Source: Panacagrimonas sp041603235 (GTDB lineage Bacteria; Pseudomonadota; Gammaproteobacteria; Nevskiales; Nevskiaceae). From it: a DNA stretch of 64,000 bases. Below, one piece after another: positions 16,403 through 24,595 of this stretch (positions within the stretch are counted from its first letter, which is position 1; every line of letters begins with the position of its first letter). A program made the position numbers and the translations under genes. The notes under the pieces are model-generated. The model worked only from the letters and a program-made list of their open reading frames with translations, was not told the origin of the DNA and made no database searches. The stretch is from assembly GCA_041603235.1 (NCBI GenBank), contig JBFIES010000005.1, positions 1 through 64,000 on the forward strand, read 5' to 3'.

Positions 16403-18147
16403 AGTGGTTCCGATGCCTCGTCTGCTGCCGCTTCTCCTGCCATGTAACCAAAGGTCATGGCAGGGCCAATGGTGCCGCCGCCTGCCCAGTAGGCCTGTGC
16501 TGCAGGATGTGCGACGCAGTTGCCCGCGGCATAGAGATTCGGAATCTTCTGGCCTTGTGAATCCAGTACCTGTCCGTTTGCGTTGACCACTGCGCCGCCC
16601 TTGGTATCCAGTGTTCCGGCGCCGAGAATGACAGCGTAGAACGGGCCTTTGTCTGCAATCGGATGCAGTGCCATGTTGGGGTAGGGGTTGGGTGCAACGG
16701 GCGCGTTCATGAATTGGAACGCCACTTCAATCGAAGCCTGGCCGCGCGAGAAATCGTCATCTTTTCCGAAGACGGCCATCTTGTTGAAACGAGCGATGGT
16801 TTGCTTGAGGCTTGCCCCGAAGTCTTTGTCCAGGTCTACGTCGCCGACGTGCGTGGCGATGGACTTCAGTCGAGCGCGGATGTTGGCTTCCAGCTCTGCC
16901 AGGGTCGCACCTTCGATGATCTGATCCAATTTGGCGTCTGCTGCAGGAATGGGATCGTAGCCGGCGTAGAGTTCAGCGGTGCGGGCGTCCCAGATCATGA
17001 AGCTGAGCAAGTTGGGGTACTCGCCTTTCACCGGGTCCCAGACAAAGTGAGCCTGCGTGCGCTCGTTGTACTGAATCTTCTCGTTGGCGAAACGTTGTCC
17101 ATAACGATTGACCTGAATCATGCTGTCGCCAGGCGATGACCACACGTCCACCGCGACGCTGCGTGTTTTCAAGGCCACCTCTACTGGAATCTGACCCCAC
17201 CAGGCATTGTTCATGTTGCCGAGTGCGGCGCCCGCACGCTGTGCAATGGGAATGAAATCGCCCGTGCTGCCCGGCGCAGCGCAGCCACCCCAGATGTGTC
17301 CTTTCAAAAATTCGCGTGCCAGCTTGGGGTTGTGCGTGAAGCCGCCGGTGCAGAAGATCACCGCCTTGGCGGCGCCCACATTGATGGGCTCGGCATCGCC
17401 GCGATCCACCGATACGCCGATGATCCTGTCGCTGTCATCACGCAGCAGATCCAAAACCTGATGATCCAGCAGAATTTGAATCGGCAACTGGTCAAACTTT
17501 GCCTGCAACTGCCACAGCAGGGATTCTCCACTGCCACCGCCCTTGGGCCAGATCACGCGATCCGCATGCTCGGACAGATCCGGCACCAGCGAGCGGCCCC
17601 GCTTGACGGTGTTTTCTTTCAGGTCTGCAAAATAATCCGGATAGGCTTTCTCCTCCCAGGTATACCAGGGCATCAGCTTGAGGCCCGTGGTTTCCAGCAG
17701 GTTGGCCACCACACGGCTGCCGTTGTCGTAGAACGAGGCAATCAGGTCAAACTCGCTTTTGCCGATGCCCAGATGTTCATCGGAGGCGACATAACGTTGC
17801 GGATGCGCCAGGCGCACCATGTAACGCATGGCGTCCTTGCGTTCATCCTTGATGCCTTCGGACTGAAGCCAGGGATTGTTGGGAATCCAGAATACGCCGC
17901 CGGACTTTGCAGTGGTGCCGCCTTTGAACGGCATTTTTTCCAGCATGATGACCGATGCACCCTTGCTGGCCGCACCCAGAGCAGCAGCCGTGCCGGCAAT
18001 GCCAGAGCCCACGATCACGATGTCGGCCTGCATCTCCCACTTGATCTTCTTTTTGCTCTGCGCGGCGCTGACGGCAGGCAGGCCTGCCCCAACAGCGGCG
18101 GCTGAGCCCAAGGCCAGCCCTTTCAATACTTCGCGGCGACTGCTCAT
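16399..18147 (-). CDS. Tat-exported FAD flavoprotein of the KstD/fumarate-reductase family
   Basis: 582 residues. The N-terminus carries a twin-arginine signal (SRREVLKG, hydrophobic stretch, cleavage near VSA). A Rossmann FAD site follows (DIVIVGSGIAGTAAAL, then LEKMPFKGGTTAKSGGVFWIPNN), and the C-terminus has AYWAGGGTIGPAMTFGYMAG. These features are closest to 3-ketosteroid dehydrogenases and related FAD_binding_2 enzymes, which add or remove hydrogen across an activated C=C bond. Export and the coupled cytochrome c point to a respiratory dehydrogenase or reductase in the periplasm. Steroid as substrate is only a possibility. It is 79 bases downstream of a Rieske oxygenase gene. Confidence 0.85.
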   Translation of the reverse strand: MSSRREVLKGLALGSAAAVGAGLPAVSAAQSKKKIKWEMQADIVIVGSGIAGTAAALGAASKGASVIMLEKMPFKGGTTAKSGGVFWIPNNPWLQSEGIKDERKDAMRYMVRLAHPQRYVASDEHLGIGKSEFDLIASFYDNGSRVVANLLETTGLKLMPWYTWEEKAYPDYFADLKENTVKRGRSLVPDLSEHADRVIWPKGGGSGESLLWQLQAKFDQLPIQILLDHQVLDLLRDDSDRIIGVSVDRGDAEPINVGAAKAVIFCTGGFTHNPKLAREFLKGHIWGGCAAPGSTGDFIPIAQRAGAALGNMNNAWWGQIPVEVALKTRSVAVDVWSSPGDSMIQVNRYGQRFANEKIQYNERTQAHFVWDPVKGEYPNLLSFMIWDARTAELYAGYDPIPAADAKLDQIIEGATLAELEANIRARLKSIATHVGDVDLDKDFGASLKQTIARFNKMAVFGKDDDFSRGQASIEVAFQFMNAPVAPNPYPNMALHPIADKGPFYAVILGAGTLDTKGGAVVNANGQVLDSQGQKIPNLYAAGNCVAHPAAQAYWAGGGTIGPAMTFGYMAGEAAADEASEPL

Positions 18148-18226
18148 GCCGGTGTCTCCCTCTCGTTAAGAATTAAAAATTTCCAGTCACGCCTTAGCTT
18201 CGGCGCGCAGTCAGAATGCAGGGCAT

Positions 18227-19504
18227 TCAGCTCATCGCTTCCTTGACGCTATCGGCCTTCACCCACTTGTCGAGCACGTGAAGATTGTGACGAATCAGCA
18301 TCTCTGCATCCTGCAGGATCATGTGGTCCTTGGCCCCTGACTCGAGGCCCTCCTGAATGCGTTCACAGTTGGTGACGTCTTCAAGTACGACCTCTGACCA
18401 TCTGCATGCATAGTGTTCCAGTTGCAGACGATGACGCACGGAAGTGCTTGCCGGAATGAAAATCTTCAGCGTCCACTTGGTGCGGTTGTAAGCGACCGGC
18501 CAGAACTCATGGGTCCAGAAGCCGCCGGTTGAGTAATCAATGTTGAAGTTAGGAAAAATCCAGGTCACATCGGCCGACCAGCTAGGTTCCTTGGTGGGGT
18601 TGATTGCCGGATGTGCCGCCAGTGCCGCTGCGGCCTCTGCGGAGTCGCCGCCAAGCACGTTGCCGGTCTTCTGCACATAGACCATGCGTTCGACTTTGGA
18701 TTTTTCTGACGGCACATACTCGGGGTTCCCGTAAGCCGAGAAATGTCGGTGCATGCCATGCACCCGCGCGCTCAGGGGGCGCGCGAAGCGATTGAATTCA
18801 GGATGGGCAAAGCCAGGCGCCAGTGTTGCCGGGTGCAAGGCAGGCACATGGTAGGGCTCTGCAAAAGCGTCGCAAATCAGTTTCCAGTTGGCTTTGAAAT
18901 CAGCCTCGATCACGATGGTCTGGTCGAGGTTGAAGTACGGCACGCCTTCATAAGTGGTGCCGAACGGGCCCAGAAACTCCTTCAAGGACACTTCGGGCTT
19001 CTTCTGGAAATTGATGAAGATGAAGCCTTCCCAGACGTCGCAGGCAATGGGGGTCAGGCCGCAGGCTTTCTTGTCCAGGTCAAAAAAATGTTTCTGGTCG
19101 GGTACACCAATCAGTTCGCCATCAGGTCGGTAGGTCCAGTTGTGGTAGCTGCACACCAAGCGCTCGGCCTTGCCACAGGGTGTGTTCATCACCAGATTGT
19201 TGCGATGACTGCACACATTATGAAATGCGCGGATCTTGCCGGCCTTGCCTCGTGTGACCAGCACCGAGGCCTTGCAGATATCCAGCTTTTTGACGAAATA
19301 GCAATTTTCTTCCGGGAGTTGTTCTACCCGTCCTACGCAGAGCCATGCACGTTTGAAAACGCGTTCGCGTTCAAGCTCAAAGTATTCAGGTGAACGGTAG
19401 GGCTCGGCAGAGACCGGGCCGGTCCCGAGTCCTGCGGTCTTGGTAAAACATTCTTCGGTGACAACATGGCGCAAAGGCGCGGGATTATCCAGAACTGCGC
19501 TCAT
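18227..19504 (-). CDS. Rieske non-haem iron oxygenase, alpha subunit (no beta partner nearby)
   Basis: 425 residues. Rieske cluster CSH..(17 residues)..CSYH; mononuclear iron ligands in DAFAEPYHVPALH with a later Asp in MILQDAEML. It would hydroxylate a ring or alkyl substrate using O2 and electrons from a separate reductase. No beta subunit is encoded next to it; instead a 118-residue unknown protein starts 16 bases upstream in the operon. It could be an alpha-only oxygenase like those acting on steroids, carnitine or vanillate, or the small protein could replace the beta subunit. Confidence 0.88.
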   Translation of the reverse strand: MSAVLDNPAPLRHVVTEECFTKTAGLGTGPVSAEPYRSPEYFELERERVFKRAWLCVGRVEQLPEENCYFVKKLDICKASVLVTRGKAGKIRAFHNVCSHRNNLVMNTPCGKAERLVCSYHNWTYRPDGELIGVPDQKHFFDLDKKACGLTPIACDVWEGFIFINFQKKPEVSLKEFLGPFGTTYEGVPYFNLDQTIVIEADFKANWKLICDAFAEPYHVPALHPATLAPGFAHPEFNRFARPLSARVHGMHRHFSAYGNPEYVPSEKSKVERMVYVQKTGNVLGGDSAEAAAALAAHPAINPTKEPSWSADVTWIFPNFNIDYSTGGFWTHEFWPVAYNRTKWTLKIFIPASTSVRHRLQLEHYACRWSEVVLEDVTNCERIQEGLESGAKDHMILQDAEMLIRHNLHVLDKWVKADSVKEAMS

Positions 19505-19519
19505 CGATGCGGTCTCCTG

Positions 19520-19876
19520 TCAGATGCTGCCGCCGAACGGCATCGGTCCCTGCGAAATGCGTACGGCGCTTGGCCAGACGGATTCCAGGGCCCTGGGTTG
19601 ACCGTGCATTTCCACTGCGATGGCCGCGTGATTCATGGCCAGTAGAAGTTTGAAAAGGCGTTCGGTCTCTGGCGGCATGGCGTCCAATCCAAATGTGTCG
19701 CAATGCGCAATCGCATCTTCGGCGCGCGCGACGATGGCGTCATAGAACTGTTGTATGTCCCGCATCTCAGCGGTTGAACGTGCGCGGCGGCGTTCGTCAT
19801 TGGTCTCGAGCGACCAGTACGCGACAAAACCTTCCAGATCTTCAAAGCCTAGTGGCAGGCTACTTTGCTGAGTCAT
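19520..19876 (-). CDS. Small soluble protein of unknown function next to the Rieske oxygenase
   Basis: 118 residues from ATG 19876, which follows GGAGGAGAT; the open frame extends upstream over the next gene's tail. Largely alpha-helical, acidic N-terminus, no motif I recognise. It lies between the tautomerase and Rieske alpha genes with short gaps, so it is probably co-translated. Possible roles are an accessory or regulatory subunit of the oxygenase. It is shorter than, and not obviously similar to, classical beta subunits of about 160-180 residues. Confidence 0.65.
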   Translation of the reverse strand: MTQQSSLPLGFEDLEGFVAYWSLETNDERRRARSTAEMRDIQQFYDAIVARAEDAIAHCDTFGLDAMPPETERLFKLLLAMNHAAIAVEMHGQPRALESVWPSAVRISQGPMPFGGSI

Positions 19877-19901
19877 ATCTCCTCCAACGCTGATCTTTGT
19901 T

Positions 19902-20156
19902 TTATTGCGGTTGCAGATCCTGTCTCGCCGCTGCGTGCGCGCCATTGCCCCGTTTGGCCCTTGATGCCAGCGGTTGTTGCGCAACGCTTTTCCCAGCCAC
20001 CGCAAAGTGTTCCGGGTGCAGTTCGTGAATCATGATCCGGACTGACTCCGGCGCAACGCCCAACGAGTTCACAATCGCCTCTGTCACCGCCGCGACCATG
20101 CCGCGCTTTTGTTCAGCGCTGCGCCCTTCGAGCATGTTGACCTGAATGATGGGCAT
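19902..20156 (-). CDS. 4-oxalocrotonate tautomerase-family protein
   Basis: 84 residues starting MPIIQVNMLEGRSAEQKRGMV, so Pro2 becomes the catalytic N-terminal proline after Met removal, as in the tautomerase superfamily. The core GVAPESVRIMIHEL is typical. The C-terminal 25 residues extend beyond the usual 60-residue subunit and look disordered. It is the first gene of a five-gene minus-strand operon and is divergent from a LysR regulator. It may tautomerise a dienol from ring degradation. Confidence 0.85.
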   Translation of the reverse strand: MPIIQVNMLEGRSAEQKRGMVAAVTEAIVNSLGVAPESVRIMIHELHPEHFAVAGKSVAQQPLASRAKRGNGAHAAARQDLQPQ

Positions 20157-20265
20157 CGTTTCTCCTCACATGATCTTGTCCGGCGCATCGTCGCGCCGCC
20201 CTTGTGCGTCGAGCTTCAATCTAGGATTCAGGGGTGATTGCGTCAAATACCTTTATGTGGCAGTC

Positions 20266-20286
20266 GTGATACAAATAAAGCATCAC
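20266..20286. promoter_or_regulatory. LysR-type T-N11-A operator in the divergent intergenic region
   Basis: GTGAT (20266-20270), eleven bases, ATCAC (20282-20286): a perfect interrupted palindrome of the LysR-box form T-N11-A. It sits between the LysR gene and the divergent tautomerase/oxygenase operon, about 20 bases before the likely LysR start and 110 bases before the tautomerase start, a typical position for an autoregulatory and activating site. Confidence 0.65.
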
Positions 20287-20304
20287 TGTCCGGAGAAGAA
20301 TGTT

Positions 20305-21225
20305 GTGAGCATCGGGTTCATGGAGTTGCGTCGCCTGAGTTACTTCGTTGCCGTTGTTGAGCAAGGCAGCTTTCGCGCGGCGGCGCTCAAGCTGCACTTG
20401 TCGCAGCCGCCGCTGACGCGGCAGTTGCAGCTGCTCGAAGCCACGCTTGGCGTGCAGCTATTGGAGCGAGGGCCGGGCGGTGCAGAGCCGACCGCAGCAG
20501 GCAAGCTTTTCTACGTAGAGGCACGCAATCTGCTGGCGCTGGCAGAGCAGGCGGCGGCACGGGTAAAGCTTGCCGGCCAGGGGCGCGTGGGAAGGCTCGA
20601 TGTGGGTGTATTCGGCTCAGCGATTCTGGGTGTGATCCCGCAGATCGTGCGCAAATTCAGACAGCAGAACCCTGATGTTGAAGTGGCATTGCATAGTCTT
20701 GATCGTGCGGCGCAGATCAAGGCCCTGCGCGAGCGGCGCATCGACGTCGGGTTCAACCGATTCTTTGGCGAAGAGCCTGATCTGGTCTGGGAAGTGATCC
20801 AGACCGAGCAGATGAATGTTGTGTTGCCAACCGGCCATGCGCTGGCGAAGAAGAATAATCTCGCGCTCGCCGAGATTGCCAAGGAATCACTGATTCTCTA
20901 TCCGAGGTCGCCGCGTCCCGGCTTCATTGACTACCTCATGCAGCTGTTTCATCAGCGCGGTATCGCCACTTCCAATATTCAGGAAGTGGACGATGTGCTC
21001 ACCGCCACGGCACTGGTCGCCAGCGGTCTCGGGGTGAGTCTGGTGACCGATTCTGGATGCAATCTCAACGTGACCGGCATTGTTCACGTCGGGTTGCGTC
21101 CCGCCGATCGTGCCAATGTGGACCTGAGCATCATCCGCCGACGCGATGACAGCTCGCCGCTGCTCAATGGCTTTGTCGAAGTGGCGCGCAGCCAACGAAT
21201 CAAAGGCCGCCAAAAGAAAAGTTAG
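20305..21225 (+). CDS. LysR-family transcriptional regulator
   Basis: 306 residues (301 if translation begins at the in-frame ATG 20320, MELRRLSYF). GTG 20305 is favoured because GGAGAAG lies six bases before it, while the ATG has no visible ribosome site. N-terminal winged helix (LSYFVAVVEQGSFRAAALKLHLSQPPLTRQLQLLEATLGVQLLER) and a substrate-binding domain resembling regulators of catechol and chlorocatechol pathways. It probably controls the divergent tautomerase-Rieske-flavoprotein operon in response to a pathway intermediate. Confidence 0.9.
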   Translation: MSIGFMELRRLSYFVAVVEQGSFRAAALKLHLSQPPLTRQLQLLEATLGVQLLERGPGGAEPTAAGKLFYVEARNLLALAEQAAARVKLAGQGRVGRLDVGVFGSAILGVIPQIVRKFRQQNPDVEVALHSLDRAAQIKALRERRIDVGFNRFFGEEPDLVWEVIQTEQMNVVLPTGHALAKKNNLALAEIAKESLILYPRSPRPGFIDYLMQLFHQRGIATSNIQEVDDVLTATALVASGLGVSLVTDSGCNLNVTGIVHVGLRPADRANVDLSIIRRRDDSSPLLNGFVEVARSQRIKGRQKKS

Positions 21226-21273
21226 TGTGAGGGGCTGATCGCTCAGATCTTGCGCCAGCGGACGTCGGTGCAA

Positions 21274-21951
21274 TCAGGCCGGCGCTTCGGGGTCAGTATG
21301 TGTCAGGTATTCCCACATTCGTTCGTACACGCGACCGGCCGTGACTTGGCGAGCCGTGGTTTCTTCGGCATTGAGCAGCGTGTGGTCGCCATCTTCTCCC
21401 ATCTGCATGAGACCGACCTCCACGCGTGCGGCTTCTTCCAGAAACCAGGACAGTGCCACTGCCTCGATCAGATCTTCGCCGACCACGACCGCGCCGTTGG
21501 CGCGCATGACCACGGCCTTGCCCTTGCCCAGTCGCTCCGCAAGCTTGCCTGCGGCTTCGTCATCTCGCAGCAGGCGCGGATCAGCCCAGAGCTGCGGGCC
21601 GGGAGCGAAGTAGGCGCCGAAACCATGACGGGGGCGGGGTGTCCGCCGCAGGACAGACAGCAGGCCAATCTGGGGCGGCATGATCCGGCATACCGCGCCG
21701 ATCTCCGCCCGGCGCGCATAGATGGCCTGGTGGATACGCACTTCGCCGAGCACGCCTTCCGGCAGCGGGCCAGACACCGGCACCACCACGCCATCTTCTC
21801 CGGGAGAAATGGTGCCCATGGGGCGGGCGGCGCAGACCAGGAAATGATCCTTGTCGATCCTTGCGCTGCAATGCCCGTAGGCATGTACGAGATTGGCCCG
21901 CGCCAGGCCACGAGCGGCCAGGCGGACCTGAACTTGGAGGTCAGTTGTCAT
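21274..21951 (-). CDS. Class II aldolase/adducin-family protein lacking the metal ligands
   Basis: 225 residues of the class II aldolase/adducin fold, recognisable from AYGHCSAR, GEVRIHQAIYARR and NGAVVVGEDLIEAV. In active family members a His-x-His pair after the AIY helix and a later His before G-VVVG bind the metal; here those positions read CRIMPP and RANGAVVV, so all three appear lost. Relatives include decarboxylases of aromatic pathways such as CmtD. It could therefore be a metal-independent decarboxylase variant or a non-catalytic protein. ATG 21951 is preferred to TTG 21963. Confidence 0.75.
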   Translation of the reverse strand: MTTDLQVQVRLAARGLARANLVHAYGHCSARIDKDHFLVCAARPMGTISPGEDGVVVPVSGPLPEGVLGEVRIHQAIYARRAEIGAVCRIMPPQIGLLSVLRRTPRPRHGFGAYFAPGPQLWADPRLLRDDEAAGKLAERLGKGKAVVMRANGAVVVGEDLIEAVALSWFLEEAARVEVGLMQMGEDGDHTLLNAEETTARQVTAGRVYERMWEYLTHTDPEAPA

Positions 21952-21993
21952 CTTTTGGATCAATCAGAGTGGAAGCAAACATTAGCGAAGCGC

Positions 21994-23019
21994 TCAGGAT
22001 GCCGCTTTTCGGCGCGCGCGTCGCTCCGGGTGGGCATCTCTTTGCCCGGTGCGCTTGTGTTGATACATCTGGGCATCCGCCAGCGCAAGAAGATCCTCGA
22101 TCTCCAGCTCGGGGTCGGCCGGCAGGTGTGTGGTCCCGCCCAGGCTGACCGACAGGCTCACCATTTTGCCGTCAACGTCGATCGGATTATTACGCACCGC
22201 TTGCTCCACTCTCGAGATCAGAATCTTGACGATGACTGCAGAGGCACCGGGGCTGACGATTACGAATTCGTCGCCGCCCATGCGACCGACGATGTCCGAA
22301 GGCTGCACTGTGCGACGAATCAGATCTCCGAGGTGGCGCAGTGCCTGGTCTCCGATGTGGTGTCCGTACTCATCGTTGAGTTGCTTGAATTTGTCCACAT
22401 CCACAAACACCAGCGAGATTGGCAGGCGCAGGCGGCGCGCGCGCTCTTTTTCCACGCGCATTCGCATGAGAATGCCCCGCCGATTCAGGACCTGTGTCAG
22501 CTCATCGAACATCGCCTTGTCCACCAGCGACTGCACATGCTGGGCGCGCAACAGCGCGTTGCGAATCACCCGCAGAAGATTGGCGTTGGGAAGGTCGGAT
22601 TTGAGCACGACGTCGTCGAACCCAATACTGAGCAGGCGGGTGGCCAGCTCGCTTTCCGTCGAGTTTCCGGTGATGGCCACGAAAGGGAAGGAGAAATTTC
22701 TGTTTCGAGACGCCTGGAACAAGTCGGCCGCGCTTCCTCCTTCAAGTTCAAAGTCGCAAATGCACAGATCGATTGATTCGGTATCCATCACCATTAGCGC
22801 GTCCCGCAAGCTGACGGCCTGCAGAATTGTCAGGTTTGGAAGCGACACCGCTTCGACTTTCAGGCAGAGCTTGACCATTTCTGGCGGGGAATCCTCAACC
22901 AGCAACACCCGGATCGGGCCGAGGGCTTTCAGTGCCGCGCGTTCGGCGGCTCGTGAGCATTTCGCGGGCGGCTTTTTGTCGCTTGTGGCAGACACGTTGG
23001 ATGGTGCTTTTGCCTTCAT
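21994..23019 (-). CDS. Response regulator with diguanylate cyclase domain (REC-GGDEF)
   Basis: 341 residues: basic N-terminal tail to about 33, receiver domain (VLLVEDS .. CICDFEL .. AITGN) and GGDEF domain with an intact RMGGDEF active site. It should make c-di-GMP when the receiver is phosphorylated. The inhibitory I-site, normally RxxD a few residues before GGDEF, reads QPSD, so product inhibition through this site is probably absent. No kinase is directly adjacent; the hybrid kinase at 34313 is a candidate. It is divergent from the next REC protein. Confidence 0.9.
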   Translation of the reverse strand: MKAKAPSNVSATSDKKPPAKCSRAAERAALKALGPIRVLLVEDSPPEMVKLCLKVEAVSLPNLTILQAVSLRDALMVMDTESIDLCICDFELEGGSAADLFQASRNRNFSFPFVAITGNSTESELATRLLSIGFDDVVLKSDLPNANLLRVIRNALLRAQHVQSLVDKAMFDELTQVLNRRGILMRMRVEKERARRLRLPISLVFVDVDKFKQLNDEYGHHIGDQALRHLGDLIRRTVQPSDIVGRMGGDEFVIVSPGASAVIVKILISRVEQAVRNNPIDVDGKMVSLSVSLGGTTHLPADPELEIEDLLALADAQMYQHKRTGQRDAHPERRARRKAAS

Positions 23020-23227
23020 TTCAGGGCGTCGGGCTGACGCCCTTGTGATTCATGTCGAGCATAGGTCAGCACGATCCTACGTTAGACTGTGCAGTCGTGA
23101 CACTTGATCTGCGTGTCAGGTAATCTGAGAGTGACGGCTCGATACCTGTTCGGCGTGTGCCGAGCTCCGGCGCTTTGCCCCATATGCCTAATTTGGGTCC
23201 TGATGCATCATTCCAGCTTTTAAGCCG

Positions 23228-24595
23228 ATGAACCTGCAAGATCCTAATCGTTTCCTGACGCATGACCCAGCCGAGCTGGTCGTTATTGACGATGACCCGG
23301 CAGATTGTTTGCTGCTGCGAGAAATCCTGTTGCACGGCGAAGCAGTGGGCATGCGGATGCGCGAAGCAGGAACTCTGGCAGAGGCTGAAATCCTGATCGG
23401 TGCGGACACGTTGTGCGTGCTGATCGACAACGTATTGCCAGATGGCCTTGGAATGGATTTCGTCGAAAGCTTGCGCGAGCGATGGCCCGATCTGGCGATT
23501 GTCATGATGACAGGTAGCGGCGACGAGCTGACTTCGGTTGAGGCGCTCAAGCGCGGCGCCAATGACTACCTGCCAAAGGCGAAGATGACGCCTTCCCTGC
23601 TTCATGAAGCCATTGTCGGTGCTGTCAGCAAGGTGCAATTGGCAATCAGTTTGCGCCGCAAGCAGGAAAAACTGTCACTCATGGCCGAGCTGATTGACAC
23701 AACCGAAGATCTGCTTTTTGTCGTTGATTGCGAGAGTGAGGCTATCGTCCATGCCAACGCTGCCACGCGCCGTGCGTTGGGGCGCGGCGCGGATGGTTTT
23801 GACGATGACTATCCGGTGTCGGTCTCCAATCTGTTCAAAGCCGGATATGCCAGTTGGACAGCCTTGAGGGGATTGCTGGCCCGTGCCTCTCCCGCAAGGT
23901 TTGAAACTGCAGTCTGGGCGGGAAGCTATCTAGGACGTCAGGTGGAGATCAATGCGCGGCTGATATTCAAGGCGCACCAGCAATACGTCGTCGGTATTGC
24001 GCGCGATATCAGCGAGCAGCAGCGGCTTCAGGCGGACCTGATGAAGTACTCCGTATTGGACCCGCAAACCCAGTTGCCCACCGCCAAGGCCATGATGCTG
24101 CAGCTCTCTGCACTGACTGAGTTTGCTGCAAATGCTGACTCCCAGTGGCTGCTGACAATGATCCGCATTCCCGGGCTGCTCGAGGGGACACGGAAAACTG
24201 AAGAGGAGGAAGCGCTGCACTGGCGTGTGAAGATCGCCAGGCAACTGGTGGAGTTTGCAAGCCTGCATACGGGGCGCGTCGGCGTGGCTTCTGCTGAATG
24301 CTTTGTGACCGCCACGCCAGTGAATCTCAGCGACGAATCCGAAGACCTGATGACCGGGCTGCGAGAAGCTCTGCGTGACGCAGTCTCGGAAATGGCGGTT
24401 GATTCAGCAAACCAAAAATGGCGCGAACCTGTCAGTCTGGCGTGTATTCGCGGCCCGCTTTCTGACATCAGCCAGGACGCCGCTCTGGAATTCCTGCGAG
24501 ACGCAGAGCGCGAGCAAGCTGCAAATGTGGGCCGTATCCAGATCATGGAATTTGATCTTGCCGGCAGGGATAAGGTCGAACCCGGACGCGAGTGA
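23228..24595 (+). CDS. REC-PAS response regulator with degenerate GGDEF-like C-terminus
   Basis: 455 residues: receiver (VVIDDDPAD .. VLIDNVLPDGLG .. MMTGSGD .. YLPKAKM), a PAS domain at about 145-270 ending in VGIARDISEQQR, then a region starting SVLDPQTQLPTAKAM that aligns with the beginning of GGDEF domains (DPLTGLPNR) but has no GGDEF motif. It is likely a sensory adaptor rather than a cyclase. Its stop overlaps the start of the CheB-CheR-like gene by one base (TGATG), so the two products are probably made together and may interact. Confidence 0.82.
   Translation: MNLQDPNRFLTHDPAELVVIDDDPADCLLLREILLHGEAVGMRMREAGTLAEAEILIGADTLCVLIDNVLPDGLGMDFVESLRERWPDLAIVMMTGSGDELTSVEALKRGANDYLPKAKMTPSLLHEAIVGAVSKVQLAISLRRKQEKLSLMAELIDTTEDLLFVVDCESEAIVHANAATRRALGRGADGFDDDYPVSVSNLFKAGYASWTALRGLLARASPARFETAVWAGSYLGRQVEINARLIFKAHQQYVVGIARDISEQQRLQADLMKYSVLDPQTQLPTAKAMMLQLSALTEFAANADSQWLLTMIRIPGLLEGTRKTEEEEALHWRVKIARQLVEFASLHTGRVGVASAECFVTATPVNLSDESEDLMTGLREALRDAVSEMAVDSANQKWREPVSLACIRGPLSDISQDAALEFLRDAEREQAANVGRIQIMEFDLAGRDKVEPGRE

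Noticed and set aside
21250..22776. 508-residue open frame on the plus strand
   Set aside because: It is antisense to the class II aldolase-like and REC-GGDEF genes, which have clear motifs. The translation is rich in His, Gln and Arg with no domain.
22130..23107. 325-residue open frame on the plus strand
   Set aside because: Complement of the REC-GGDEF gene; Ser/Arg-rich translation typical of an antisense frame.
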